Source of the DNA: Ceratotherium simum simum
Lineage: Eukaryota; Chordata; Mammalia; Perissodactyla; Rhinocerotidae
Reading direction: 5' to 3'
Length of the DNA stretch: 64,000 nt
NCBI RefSeq assembly: GCF_000283155.1
Contig: NW_004454224.1
Coordinates: 11,068,744-11,132,743, forward strand
The first letter of the stretch is position 1; every line of letters begins with the position of its first letter. A program made the translations under genes and the position numbers. Below, in pieces: positions 36,546 through 48,604 of the stretch. The notes under the pieces are model-generated. The model made no database searches. It was not told the DNA's origin and saw only the letters and a list, made by a program, of their open reading frames with translations.

Positions 36546-38520
36546 TTTCAATATTTTTTCATTCATTCCGAAACCTGTGTTTGTTCAAGTCAGCCTTACT
36601 GTGCTAGATGTTGAAGGTACAGAGTTCCAAGATATGTTACTTGATCCCAAGGAACTTGGAATCTAAAGGAAAAGATAGAGAAGTAAACAAATAATTACAA
36701 TACAGTGTAATATGTATCATCTTAGAGGTAAGCACTGAATGTTGTGGTAGCATAGAGGAAGGGTACCTAACCCAATGGGAAGCAGTCAAGGTCTAGAGGT
36801 CTTGATGAGACTGAAAAACAGATTTTCTGGGTATAAGGGGTTCAGAGACTTGAAAGAATAGTAAGTTGTCATCATAATGATAAATTTTCTCTTGTTTTTT
36901 TTACGTTATTGCAAAAGCAGTGTTTCCCTCAGGAAAATCAAAGTAAGCTTTAGAGCACAGATAATTTGACTTAATCAAGGTAGCCACTATTAATATCTTG
37001 GTGTACATCTTTTCACATAAGAGTGGGACATTTCAGTTTAAGGTTTCCAGAATGGTACAGTTCCAAGCTTTGGCTATGGAAATAGTTGGCTAGAAATGAG
37101 TGGAGGTCAAGGTCATTGGAGTTGAAGAGGTCAGGGAATTGTGAGACTAAGTTGTTACTTAAACTGGTCATCTACTTGGATGTGGAAATCAGCCAAGATG
37201 ATGGCAGAACTTGGAGTGCAGAGGAGAACTGTGAGCTTAGTGTCAGTAATCAGGTGGTGATGGATGAGGAGAGGTAAAATAGTATAACCTCAGAGGACCA
37301 GGGGTTTCCTGAAAGCATTTGTTCCATTACATCTCATTGTCTCTAGTACTGTGCAGCTATTTAAAAAATATTTGACTGAAGAGAGAGAAGAGAAAACAGG
37401 GAGATGATGAAAGATTTCATCATATATACCTTAGCTGGGGAGAAGGGTCAAGTAGCAAGGTTCATAGCAGAGGCTAGTGAATGGAGACAGCCATGAAAAA
37501 GCTATAATAAATGATCCACTGCTTTAGGCATATGAGGAGAGTTACTCTCAGGGAAGACTGAGGAAAGCTTCATTTAGGAGAGATGCATTGTGTTTGTGCT
37601 CAGAGTCAGTCCTACATCTTGGGGTCCATTAGGCTGGATAACATGTCCCTCCAAAAACAATTTGATTTTATAAAATCTTCATGACATCTTTATCCATTTC
37701 TATGTTTATTTTTGCCATAATACTAAATGATAAAATGGGTATACATATATATATAGATATAGATATATATACACACACACACAAACATATCTATGTATTT
37801 ATACCTATCTCTGTATTTCTCTATTTCTCTATCATCTATTTATCTATTTAACTAAAGAGAGAGAGAAATACACTTCTAGAAAGTCATATAGGACCCATGA
37901 CTGTGTCAGTTCATGCTTGAAAATATAAAACAGCTCCCATATTCTATCATATAATTAGACTTGTATTTAAAGGAGAAGGCTGAAACATATGATTCAGTAG
38001 AGGTTTCTGCTGCCCAGCACTGGCAGCATCTTTTTTTTCCTGACACACTTAAGTAAATTCACTGCCTCTGTAGGGATGTCAGGCTGGGCTACTGGGTTTC
38101 TAACACCCAACTGTAAAAGGCTGTAAAAGGCTTTGCAGTCACTCTCTCTCTCTCTCCCTTAATAATTTACGAGTGGATTTGAAAAGGAGCTATTTGCTTC
38201 GTGTTAACTATCCTCTGCTGACCTGACATTAGGTCACTATATCTTCTCAGTCTGCAGTAGGTGCCAATCCTTCGTGTGTATTTCTTTATCATCTCTTATA
38301 TCTAAATCATAAAACTTTTCACGTTATTATATAAATTATTTTTTTGTCCTTCTCTTCTGCTTTCAAATTCAGAGATTGTTTTATTTATCTCGGTAGGCCC
38401 AGGTACGTAATTAGCCACATTAAGTGTTTTGCGAGTGAGTGAATACATATATTCAGTAGTCATGCATAAGCATTGCCTATCAGGCTCCATAAAAAATGAT
38501 GATAGATTATATAATTCTTG
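36546..38520. other. TOP6BL intron, no exon seen
   Basis: Holds a dinucleotide-rich stretch at 37741-37790 (TA, GATA and CA units) and TCTA-type units to 37870. A 63-codon frame at 37086-37277 ends at a GT but has no recognisable family. Confidence 0.45.
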
Positions 38521-38524
38521 GAGA

Positions 38525-38735
38525 GGCAGCATCACATGGTGGAATGTGAGCTTTGGAGTCAGATCTAGGTTTGAATCTCAGTTCTGCCACTTAACTATCT
38601 ATTTGTGACCTTGGACAAATTAATTAGCTTATTTAATCTCATTATCTTCATCAGTAAAATGGAGTATTTCCTACTTGCATGTAAACTGCTTGGCATGTAG
38701 CAGGTGTTCAGTAAATGGTGGCTCTCATTCTTATT
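38525..38735 (+). repeat. MIR SINE
   Basis: GAGCTTTGGAGTCAGATCTA ... TAGCAGGTGTTCAGTAAATG: almost full-length. Confidence 0.75.
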
Positions 38736-39394
38736 AATTGTAGCCCCTCTCTGGGAGCTGCTCAAGGAACTTTCACTTACTTGGTTGCCTTACTGCTATG
38801 TATAATTAGCCCTTTCTGTGATACACCCTATAATCACCAAGGTTACAGAAGTTTGAAACTGTTCCAAGAAGTTGTTTTGCAAGTGTTAAGTACAGAAAAT
38901 GCTTTTAAGAGACCATTGCTTTTCTATTATTTGAACATTTTATAGTAACATTTTTCAAATGAAGGATGTGACTATGATATGTATGCTGCAGTTACTATTT
39001 AATTACTGCTGTTTACATTTAGATGTTTCCAGAATTTTCTAATAATCCCCATCAATTTTTCTAATAATTTTTCTAATATTTTTGTAATAATTTTTCTAAT
39101 TATCCCCACCCATTGCACAGTTGTTGATCTCTTTTTCAGTGTACTTATTAAAAGTATTATAATTTATTCTTCTTTATTAGATATTTACATTTTTCTTCTT
39201 TATTGTGTTATGAGATTTTGAGGTCTGGGACCATTCTTTTCTTTAATATATACCTAGTACATGGCTCTGTATTCTCTGAGCCACCAATAAGAACTTACTG
39301 ATTTCTGACTGTTTATCTTCTTCTCGTTCTCCTGGACTTGTCTGTTTTCTAGCAGACTCCTTACAACTTTGGTTTTAGGGAAACTATATTAAAT

Positions 39395-40080
39395 ACGAGT
39401 TAATATAGAAAAGTGGTTAATACTAAAGCTTTGGAGCCAGATCATGTTGCCTTGGCAAAGTTGTTTCACCTCTTCGAGTCTCATTCTTTTTCATCCATAA
39501 AATGTGGGTTACATGTACCTAGTAGGGTTTTTGTGAGGAGTAAATAGGGTGATATAAGTAACACACTTTAGCACCATTCCTAGAATAGAGAAAGCCCTCA
39601 TTAAATAGTAAATCTTATTATATTTGTAGGGAGGTATCAGAGTATATTGGAAAGAGCATGGACATTTGGTGTTAGATAGACTTAGGGTCAAATTCTAGTT
39701 TTATCACTGAACAACTGAATGACCCTGGGCAAGTTGCTTAACTTCTCTCAGCTTCATGTTTTTTTAAATCGACAAAGGGGGGATAGTGATACTTGCCTCC
39801 AGGATTGTTGTGAGGTAATATAGGTATAGAACCTGCACAATGCTTGCCACATAGTAGGCATTCAACAAGTGGCATCTATTATTGTTATCACGTATAACAT
39901 ATGCTTTCAGATTATTATTTGATCCTTAAAACAGTTCTGTGAGGTAGAAAGAGTGAGTTTTATCCCTGTTTTGCAGATTAGGAAATAAAAATGATTTTTT
40001 TTTCATGGTTACTTAAGTAATTTTTACAGAGCCAGTACTAGAACATAGGTCTTCTGACTTTGGAGCTTTTTGCTTTCCAG
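39395..40080 (+). repeat. Cluster of three MIR fragments
   Basis: Successive copies begin near 39395 (GCTTTGGAGCCAGATCATG), 39640 (AGAGCATGGACATTTGGTG, ending at GTAGGCATTCAACAAG) and 39910 (GTTCTGTGAGGTAG ... GCAGATTAGGAAATAAA). Confidence 0.65.
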
Positions 40081-40517
40081 CTTTTCCTTAAAAATAAATG
40101 TTTGGATGAACAGATTGACTTTCAAAAATAGGTTCCTTTTGGTGTCTGCTCCTTTGACTCTACTCGGATTCTTAATACAGATTGGCCTACGTTAGGATAA
40201 TAGAGTTACTCTTCTCAGCTCCAGTCTGAATTACTTTTAAATTTGTTCCAAAAGGTGGTTTTGAGATTGTGGATTTTACTCTGATCATTGTTCATGTGTC
40301 TTCTGAAGTTCCATGAAATAGGTTCTCTAACCCCCAAAGTGATGGCTGTTATATTCCCTTTTGTGTCCAATTCTCAGACCCAAAGATGTTTCCCCTTGGA
40401 TGTCTGAAAAGCTTTCTGAGGTGTAGTTACTTTTATAGGAAGAAATACCATAATTTAATTCATTTGTGCTCTTGGGTTTCTGTATGCGTGGTGGATGTTT
40501 TTGTTGTGTTGTTACAG

Positions 40518-40601
40518 GTGGATGAAAAGCCCACAATTTTGATGACAGATAGTCTGGTTATAAAGAATTTTTTACGAAAAATTGTCATGGTGCACCCTAA
40601 G
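40518..40601 (+). CDS. TOP6BL: TOP6BL exon
   Basis: The acceptor is GTGTTGTTACAG and the donor is AAG|GTAAGC. The exon is 84 nt, exactly 28 codons, phase 0 at both ends. It reads VDEKPTILMTDS, then LVIKNFLRKI and VMVHPK. I recognise this as the VDEKP-to-HPK segment of C11orf80. Codons are open throughout, with no frameshift or stop. The previous intron begins with GC and the following one contains the assembly gap. A type-B ERE SINE in antisense orientation starts about 175 bases downstream. Confidence 0.9.
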
Positions 40602-40774
40602 GTAAGCTGTTCTTTTCCACAATAATAATTCTCTTGTTTAAGTCACATATTTTCAAGAGACCTCTACTCTGTAGGACATGGAAGGATCTGGTTGGTTCTC
40701 TCTCTTTTAATGACAATGATTACAACTTTTAATATTGAATTGATTTGGTTTCTTTGTCTCTAAGGCAATCTTTT

Positions 40775-40990
40775 TTTTTTTTTTTTTTTTTATAATTTTA
40801 TTTATTTATTTTTCCCCCAGAGCCCCAGTACATAGTTGTATGTCATAGCTGCACATCCTTCTAGTTGCTGTATGTGGGACGCGGCCTCAGCATGGCCGGA
40901 CAAGCGGTGCGGCGGTGCGCGCCCGGGATCCGAACCCGGGCCGCCAGCAGCGAAGCGCGCGCACTTAACCGCTAAGCCACGGGGCCGGCC
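40775..40990 (-). mobile_element. ERE SINE (type B), antisense
   Basis: AGAGCCCCAGTACATAGTTG, GTCATAGCTGCACATCCTTC and CCACGGGGCCGGCCC. Nearly all CpGs are intact. CTCTAAGGCAATCTT is duplicated perfectly, so this is a young copy 175 bases after a TOP6BL exon. Confidence 0.95.
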
Positions 40991-41359
40991 CTCTAAGGCA
41001 ATCTTAATGTTGGTCATGTGACATAGTTGAGAGCCCTTTGGATATAGAGAGAGCTTTCTTTTGGGTTCTTATTTTCACTTCCTTACTGTTTTATTGTATC
41101 ACTTTGGATACCTCTTTTCCCTGCTCTGTGCTTCATTTTTCTGTTAAACCTGGGTAATAAATCTTGCTGAATATCTTCTTTTCTAAAGTGACTGTAAGAG
41201 CAAATAAGGAAATTTTGATAAAGTACTTTGAACTTTGGAGAGCTAAAATTTTTATTATTCTCTGTGGTTAGATATGTTTATAAAGATGCACACAGTTAAG
41301 TATTCTATATAACTTCCCCATTTTTTCTCTTGCTAGCTTCCTACTTTTTCTGTCGTCAG

Positions 41360-41545
41360 CAGGGTTCAGTGCTTATTGTTTGGCAGTCACTATTCTAAGT
41401 GCTCTCCATGCACTCACTCACTCACCCCTCACAACACTCCTCATGAAGTAGGTTTTATTATCATCATCCCCATTTTGTAGCTGAGGAAACTATGGTACAG
41501 AGGTTAAATAACTTGCAGAGCCAGGATTTGAACTCAGGCAGTCTG
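41360..41545 (+). repeat. MIR SINE
   Basis: TTCAGTGCTTATTGTTTGGC ... GAACTCAGGCAGTCTGGCTC. Confidence 0.7.
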
Positions 41546-41870
41546 GCTCTAGAGTCTCTTATCACCCATTATGTTATATAGAAAGAAAAATGTAGGTTGA
41601 AGGTAGGGAATAATTAGAATGGTGAAATAAATTGGAGGGAAGACATAAAAGTCAGATGGGGGCAGGGAAGGAAAAGCAAAGAAAAAAGCATGGAATCTTC
41701 CATGTATGAGAAGAATGGAAAGAATAGAGAGAAAAATTGATAGTTCCTTTAAGAAAGGGGAGAAAAGATACATTGGGAGAACAGCAGAGGACAAAAGGGT
41801 AGGATTTCCTGATAATTTGTGACTACTTGGAATTGTAGTATAGGACTCAGTGTATTTAAGACAGAGAATT
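41546..41870. other. TOP6BL intron, purine-rich
   Basis: AG-rich sequence with no exon. The open frame on the complement is an artefact of base composition. Confidence 0.5.
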
Positions 41871-41872
41871 TG

Positions 41873-42091
41873 GGGCCGGCCTCGTGGTGCGGTGGTTAAG
41901 TGCACGTGCTCTGCTTCAGCGACCTGGGGTTCGCAGGCCGGGATCCCAGGCGCAAAACGATGCACTGCTTGTTAAGCCATGCTCTGGCGGTGTCCCATAT
42001 AAAGTAGAGGAAGATGGGCCAGGGCCAATCTTCTTCAAGAAAAAAGGGAGGATTGGCATCGGATGTTAGCTCAGGGCTAGTCCTTCTCACA
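41873..42091 (+). mobile_element. ERE SINE (long type), cut by the assembly gap
   Basis: GGGGCCGGCCTCGTGGTGC head, running to CCTTCTCACA where the N run begins. Confidence 0.9.
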
Positions 42092-42831
42092 NNNNNNNNN
42101 NNNNNNNNNNNNNNNNNNNNNNNNNNNNNNNNNNNNNNNNNNNNNNNNNNNNNNNNNNNNNNNNNNNNNNNNNNNNNNNNNNNNNNNNNNNNNNNNNNNN
42201 NNNNNNNNNNNNNNNNNNNNNNNNNNNNNNNNNNNNNNNNNNNNNNNNNNNNNNNNNNNNNNNNNNNNNNNNNNNNNNNNNNNNNNNNNNNNNNNNNNNN
42301 NNNNNNNNNNNNNNNNNNNNNNNNNNNNNNNNNNNNNNNNNNNNNNNNNNNNNNNNNNNNNNNNNNNNNNNNNNNNNNNNNNNNNNNNNNNNNNNNNNNN
42401 NNNNNNNNNNNNNNNNNNNNNNNNNNNNNNNNNNNNNNNNNNNNNNNNNNNNNNNNNNNNNNNNNNNNNNNNNNNNNNNNNNNNNNNNNNNNNNNNNNNN
42501 NNNNNNNNNNNNNNNNNNNNNNNNNNNNNNNNNNNNNNNNNNNNNNNNNNNNNNNNNNNNNNNNNNNNNNNNNNNNNNNNNNNNNNNNNNNNNNNNNNNN
42601 NNNNNNNNNNNNNNNNNNNNNNNNNNNNNNNNNNNNNNNNNNNNNNNNNNNNNNNNNNNNNNNNNNNNNNNNNNNNNNNNNNNNNNNNNNNNNNNNNNNN
42701 NNNNNNNNNNNNNNNNNNNNNNNNNNNNNNNNNNNNNNNNNNNNNNNNNNNNNNNNNNNNNNNNNNNNNNNNNNNNNNNNNNNNNNNNNNNNNNNNNNNN
42801 NNNNNNNNNNNNNNNNNNNNNNNNNNNNNNN
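42092..42831. other. Assembly gap (740 N), probable site of a missing TOP6BL exon
   Basis: A run of 740 undetermined bases. It is flanked on the left by an ERE SINE cut off in its tail and on the right by a LINE-1 3' end, so a repeat-caused assembly break is likely. The exon at 40518-40601 ends at a codon boundary, while the one at 43148 begins with the third base of a codon. An exon of length 3n+2 must therefore lie between them. I recall human C11orf80 as having about 18 residues plus a split Gly here (about 56 nt). No such coding segment is visible in 40602-42091 or 42832-43147. The stated gap size may be only an estimate. Confidence 0.75.
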
Positions 42832-42835
42832 TTCG

Positions 42836-42925
42836 GTACATGTGTGTGGTGATGGGTTGTAATTAGTATTTTGGTGGTGAACATGATGTAATCTATGCAG
42901 AAATAGAAGTACAATGATGTACATC
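42836..42925 (+). mobile_element. LINE-1 3'-end fragment at the gap edge
   Basis: GGTGATGGGTTGTAATTAGT ... GAACATGATGTAATCTATGC is the sense version of the 3' UTR seen in complement at 31345, 48650 and 59720. Its 5' side is lost in the gap. Confidence 0.8.
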
Positions 42926-43147
42926 TATATTAGCTTTTAATGAGTAAATAGATTCATATAAACCTTTCCTGTCTTTTCCTTTCACTCGAGTGGGTGAACT
43001 TAAAAATTGTCATTTTCCCCTTGGTTAATTGGTTACTGAATTCCAGTAATCTCTGGGGGTGGTAGTAGTCATGGAGCAAAATTTGTATCAGGCAGAGATT
43101 GGTTTTAGAATCTTTGAGATATAGCTTAGCTTTTCTTTGCTTTGCAG

Positions 43148-43219
43148 GGCCGAGAATGAACCCACTTTGAACCTGTTGAATGGAATTGCTCTTGTCGTAA
43201 ACTATCAGCATTATGTGAG
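43148..43219 (+). CDS. TOP6BL: TOP6BL exon
   Basis: The acceptor is TTTCTTTGCTTTGCAG and the donor is GTGAG|GTGAAG. The exon is 72 nt: one base completing a codon, 23 codons reading AENEPTLNLLNGIALVVN then YQHYV, and two bases (AG) of the next codon. With the next exon's first T the split codon becomes AGT (Ser), giving HYVSRPEFG, which matches the remembered human HYVSRP. The frame is intact. It follows the assembly gap, and its incoming phase is the reason a further exon must precede it. Confidence 0.88.
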
Positions 43220-44711
43220 GTGAAGGGGAAAAGCATTGTTGTTTCTCTGCGTGTTTTACTCTCCTATTATGAGTATGAGTGTGGGTAGAAATTGAAAATG
43301 GTCTCACTTGTCATTTCTTAGTGCCAGATGTCAGATTCTCTGTAAGAAAAGTTAAGGTAAAACTTTTAAGCTATTTGTATTGAAAACTATTATTATTCCT
43401 GGCTCCTTGAATATATTCTAATTACCTGAGGACATGTTCCTTCTCTCCATACCTTATTTTCTTCTGTAAAGTAAACAAAACAAACCCTGCTAATTCCAAT
43501 CCCATTTAGACGTGAGAAGAGAGAACTGAATTTAAAAGGTTACCTGAACTCTTAGCTAGAGAGATACTATGAATACAAAGGAATTCTTCGTATATTATTG
43601 TTTGTGCATCAGCATCTTGCATATATTTGGAAATCATCTCTCTCTTCACCTCCACCCTCCTCAGATTGCAAAAAAGCCCCGTGGAGGAGGTAGTAAGTAA
43701 ATGGAATAGAACCCTCTGCCTTGCCTTCCTATGCTATCCAACTACCGCAGAATCCAAAGTGAACATGAATTATAGCAAGAGAAACCTAATTTATGTTTAA
43801 GTCCAACTAATTTGTTCTTTATTCAGTAGTTTCTGCCTCCATTTATATGCCCTGAATCAACACTGGTAGTTATAGGATCTTAAGGCTTGAAGAGACTGTC
43901 CATGGTTTTTTAGCCTGTTTTCTTACTCTTGCTCAAAATTACACCTCAGATTAGAATATTTTTTTATTCTTTAATATATACAGGGAAAAAAACCACCACC
44001 CCTTATCTTTCTTTAGTAATCTTCTAGTATCATACAGTCCTAACAGGGAGATAGCTCGTTATCGTAGATTTACTGAAAGAGTTTAAGCCTTTGAGCCAAT
44101 GTTTATGGACACATTTCCCTGAGTGACCTGATTAGAGAGAGAGGAAAAGGTTCATTAATACTTCTTTTCTGTTTAGGAAAGAGTGTTGGAAAGTAAGCAA
44201 ATATCAAATTTCACTAGATTCTTTCTAGCAGACAGAGATGTCCTAATTTTTTCTTATTACTCCTATCAAACAGTAACCTCAGACCTCATTAGGGGAAGGT
44301 GTAGCATGTGTGAGAGCAGACATCTGAGTATCATGAGGCCAGTTTTAGGCTGTTTGTGATTCAGGGGCTACCTCACCCTCACCATGCTGGTCTTTGAATG
44401 ATCTTGGAAACTTCTGCTCAGAACCATAGAGTAATTTTAGTAGAGGAAATACACTTTTGAGAATATGAAACTGCCAATAGTGGCAGCAAAAGCAGGAGAT
44501 ATGATACCATTCCTGAAATGCCAATTTGTCTACTCTTTCTATTGCTTGTGGTTCCCTGAGTGGGACACAAGTTACTTATTCCAGCAAAACTGACATGGCG
44601 GGTTATATGGTTATGCATATGCTAGAGGTTATAAAAGGAATTTTGAATGCCCATTTAAAAATTTCTTAAGAGGGGAAAAAAGCTAAATTTGTCTTCCCTG
44701 TTTTTTGACAG
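43220..44711. other. TOP6BL intron, no repeat recognised
   Basis: 1,492 bases between two exons, free of EREs and L1. No extra exon was seen. Confidence 0.55.
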
Positions 44712-44907
44712 TAGACCAGAATTTGGTACAAGTGAATTATTCTGCAGCAGAATCCATCCTGTGCTAGGACATCCAATAATGCTTTTCATCCCTGATGACG
44801 TGGCTGAAATGGGCTTGTCGAGAGAGCTGATACTGACTCCAGCTGCTGCTCTGTGTCCCTGCCCGAAGGTCTTTTCCAACCAGCTGAATAGGATTTCTTC
44901 AATTTCC
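44712..44907 (+). CDS. TOP6BL: TOP6BL exon with a U12-type (AT) donor
   Basis: The acceptor is CTGTTTTTTGACAG. The exon is 196 nt: one base finishing AGT, then 65 codons reading RPEFGTSELFCSRIHPVLG, IMLFIPDDVAEMGL, LILTPAAALCPCPK and FSNQLNRISSIS. Read on without splicing, the frame hits TGA three codons later. No GT after the conserved NQLNRISS block can serve as donor. Immediately after the TCC codon comes ATATCCTTTT, the exact U12-type 5' splice-site consensus. Ending here gives phase 0 and joins to IFLYGPS, as I recall for the human protein. This exon is close to full identity in family hallmark positions and carries no disabling change. Confidence 0.88.
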
Positions 44908-45507
44908 ATATCCTTTTGATGACAGAACCCATCCAATTGTCTTTGAAAATAGATTTTTATATCCCAATTCTAGAAGAACCTTTAGCATATAAACTTTGTG
45001 TCTAGAAGCTGGTATGATTTGTATAAAAACAAAAATCCATATGAAAGCCAAGCTTGAGAATTTTTCTAAGAAACCGAAAACTATAAAATGTGACTCATGT
45101 GCCGCATTCTTTTCATATAATCCAATATGACTGAAGCATGGAATGAATGGTGTAAGAGGGAGAGATGAGGCTGGAAAAGTAGTTTGGAGTTGAATATGGT
45201 GGATCTTGAGTTCACACTGAGTGTGAACTGTATTCTCCATATAATGGGAAACCATTGAATGTTTTAGGAGTCTCCAGCTGCATTGTACAGGATGGATGGG
45301 AAATAGAAGTCAGTAGTCACTAAGTAAATAAGTAAGTGAACTGGGCAATAGATAACAAGTGCCTGAATTAAAAGTGTGATGAGCATGGAAAGGAGAGACT
45401 TATTACTGGAAGGAATCAACATAATGAGGTAACCAATTTATTGTTGGGGTAAGGAGAGATTAGAGGCAGGGAATGGCTCAAGTTGGTATCAAAATTTCCA
45501 TATCCAG

Positions 45508-45733
45508 GGGCCGGTCCTGTAGCATAGCAGTTAAGTGTGCACACTCCGCTGCTGGCGGCCCAGGTTCGGATCCCAGGCGCGCACCAACGCACTGCTTGTC
45601 AGGCCATGCTGTGGCGGCGTCCCACATAAAGTGGAGGAACATGGGCACAGATGGGCCGGTCTTCCTCAGCAAAAAGAGGAGGATTAACACAGATGTTAGC
45701 TCAGAGCTGATCTTCCTCACAAAAAAAAAAAAA
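45508..45733 (+). mobile_element. ERE SINE (long type)
   Basis: GGGGCCGGTCCTGTAGC head. AAATTTCC(A/G)TATCCAG flanks it. An L1 or MER 3'-end fragment with GTACACTTTAAATGGATG follows at about 45750-45940. Confidence 0.9.
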
Positions 45734-46164
45734 AATTTCCGTATCCAGAATAGGCAAATCTATGGATACAGAAAGTAGATGGAGAGGGATTCTTTTTGGG
45801 GTGATAAAAATATCATAATCATAAAATTTATGGTGGTGACAGTGCACAACTCTTTGAATATATTAAAACTCATCTCATTGTACACTTTAAATGGATGAAT
45901 TGTATGGTATGTGAATTAAATCTCAAAGCTGTTAAGAAAGATTTCCATAGATGACTGACAGAATGATGATACTGTCAACAAGATGCAAATCATAAATAGT
46001 AGATTTGGGGCTAAAGAAGATTAGTTTGGCTTTAAACATGTTGAGTTTACGGTGCCTGCATGACATCCTTTGAAAATGGCAAGCAGCTATGTAGAAATTT
46101 TGGTCTGGAATTTGGAAGTGGTCATATTTAGAGATTTTAGAGCCTCAGAGTTTTCTCCTTAGGT

Positions 46165-46450
46165 AAGTATAGTATAGTGCTGTAGTTAGAGCATGGCACA
46201 GGAGTGAAATGCTGGATTACCCACTAATTAACTGTGTAACTTGAGGCAGCTTACTCAACCAGCATAAGCCTTTATTTCCTCAGCTTTAAAATGGGGATAA
46301 TAATGCTTACCTCATAGATTTATTTATTTTCCCTTGCAAAATAAATTCTCTTGGGGTTTGTTTGTTTGTTTAGGATTAATTGTATAATAATCCACATGAA
46401 GCTCTTAGCATACTACCTGACAAATAATAAGTGTTCAGTAAATATTAGGT
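46165..46450 (+). repeat. MIR SINE
   Basis: GCTGTAGTTAGAGCATGGCA ... AATAAGTGTTCAGTAAATAT, with the central MIR block between. Confidence 0.65.
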
Positions 46451-46520
46451 ATTATTATTATTATATGATTGAAGGTATAGGAGTAAATGAAGTTATAATA
46501 GAGTACAAAGAACAAGAACA

Positions 46521-46756
46521 GGGGCCGGCGCCACGGCATAGCAGTTAAGTGCACGCGCTCTGCTGCTGGTGGCCCTGGTTCGGATCCTGGGTGCGCACTG
46601 ATGCACCGCTTGTCAGGCCATGCTGTGGCGGCGTAGCATATAAAGTAGAGGAAGATGGGCACGGATGTTAGCCCAGGGCCAGTCTTCCTCAGCAAAAAGA
46701 GGAAGATTGGCATGGATGTTAGCTCAGAGTTGATCTTCCTCACAAAAAAAATAAAG
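46521..46756 (+). mobile_element. ERE SINE (long type)
   Basis: GGGGCCGGCGCCACGGC head. AGAACAAGAACA flanks both ends. Confidence 0.93.
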
Positions 46757-46959
46757 TAAAAGAACAAGAACAGAAAAGGACCAAGGTCATGGTATGATAA
46801 ATGTCAGCTGAGAAATTTTTTAGGCAAGTGGAAGGAGCAGGATAGTGATAAAGACTGTGCATGGACATTTTGTACTTTAAAACATGATTTTTCTTCATAT
46901 CTAGATCATACAGAAGAGTATAAGGTAAAATATACAAGTTCTTCTTCATCCTCATCCTA

Positions 46960-48560
46960 TTCTCCAGAGGGAATAAGACGAATTTTCTATCCTTTTAGAG
47001 TTGACATTTTAATGGGAAAATTTAACAAATAAATAGATGTCAGGCGGTGATAAGTGCAGTAAAGATAAAATAAAGCAGGTGAAGAGATAGAGAACAATGA
47101 AGATGTTATTTTAAATATTATGGTCAGTGAAGACTCTAGGGAAGTGATGTTTTAGTGAAGAGAGAGAGCTAGCTATGAAAACTCTGGTGGGGTTTTGGTT
47201 TCTGAAAATGGCAAACGAGGTAATTTAGACCAACCTTCCCAGTGAAGACAAAGGCTAGATGAAATATTAAAACATTCTAAAAGTATCTAAGAGCTGGTGA
47301 ATACAGAGGAATTTCTGGGCCATGATTTATGAGAGAAAGGAATTATAGAAAGACGAGCCCAGCATTGGGGTCTGCTTTTGCCCTGGGGTCATTTGCCAAT
47401 TAGAGCAAGCAGCTAAGAGGCTAAAATGCACTTCTGAATCAATGCAGGACAAGAGGGGGTACTATTAAAAACATCTCTTGTTTTGGGTGGGAATAACTAA
47501 AAGGCTACACTTCAAGGAGTAAGGTGAAGTTGAAATAAGTCATCCTTCACATGAACTGCATATGTTTTTTGGGTCATATAGGCAGGCCAGAAAATGTGAA
47601 ACTTTGAAATTGGATTAAGATGATTCTAGATTGATAATTCTCCCAGATGCCTTGTAGAAACAAACAAAAATTCTTTCTGGAGGAATATAACTGCATTTAT
47701 GATTCAAATTATTTAATAAATACTTTCTTAAATACAGTGTCCAGCTCATATGCACACACAGATGCACACACGCGCGTGCACACACACACACACACACACA
47801 CAAATAACCAGGTACAAGAGAGGACAAGGTAACATGAATAAGAGCTAGCAAAAACAAAGACAACAGAAACATCCCCTGGGACTCCAGATATTGGTTATAT
47901 CAGACGTCGATTTTAAAAATAAAAACTATGTTTACTATGTTTATGAAAATGAAAGCCAAGCTGAAAACTACAAAATGTGACATAAGTTTTAGAATAACCA
48001 AATAGAAATTGTAGAACTAAAAAATACAATAACCAATAATGAAATTCAGTAGGCAAGACAGCAAATTAGACACAGTCTAAGTGAATTTGCGAAGTAAAAG
48101 ATAAGGATAGCAAAAACTTAGCAAAATAAAGCAAAGAGAGACAAAAGGATGGACAATACAGAAGAGAGGTTAACAGTGAGACAGTATAATATATGTTTAA
48201 TTCATGACCCAAAGGAGAAGAGAGAAAACGGGGCAGAAACAATATTTGAAGAGTTAATGGCTGAAGCATCTAAAACAGATTTAAAAGCTCAGCAATCAAG
48301 CAGGATAAATAAAAATATATCCATACCTGTAGAAGATCAAAGACAGAGAAAAATCTTAAAATCAGTCAGGGAAGACAGATTTTCTTCAAAAGAGAAACAA
48401 ATTGACAGCTGACTTCCCTAAACCAAAAGAAAGTAGTAGAATAATAGTGTTAATGAGCTATAATAAAATAATCATTAACCTAGAATTCCATACCCAGTAA
48501 AAATATCCCTCAAGATAAAAGATAATGACCCTATCTGTATATTATATTAATGTCATAATC
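46960..48560 (+). repeat. Old L1ME-like 5' region
   Basis: AAAATCAGTCAGGGAAGACA, ATTGACAGCTGACTTCC and CTAGAATTCCATACCCAGTA are typical of old L1 sequence upstream of ORF2. The 87-codon frame at 48149-48412 is a remnant. Confidence 0.5.
47753..47802 (+). repeat. (CA)n microsatellite with CG interruptions
   Basis: CACACAGATGCACACACGCG then about 12 CA units. Confidence 0.95.
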
Positions 48561-48604
48561 CATACAGTCAGAAGAATTAATTCAACTGACTTTAGAATGT
48601 AGTG

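Noticed and set aside
40836..41021. Conserved-looking peptides repeated many times ([18 protein letters not shown] and similar)
   Set aside because: These are translations of ERE SINE copies, repeated because the SINE is repeated, not a protein family.
41896..42924. Very long open frames (up to 342 codons) across 41.9-42.9 kb
   Set aside because: They are open only because they cross the run of N bases. The real sequence on each side is SINE or L1.
44690..44940. TOP6BL suspected to be a pseudogene because the exon frame runs into TGA after ISSISF
   Set aside because: The stop lies in intron sequence once the ATATCCTTTT donor is recognised. The spliced frame is intact through all visible exons.
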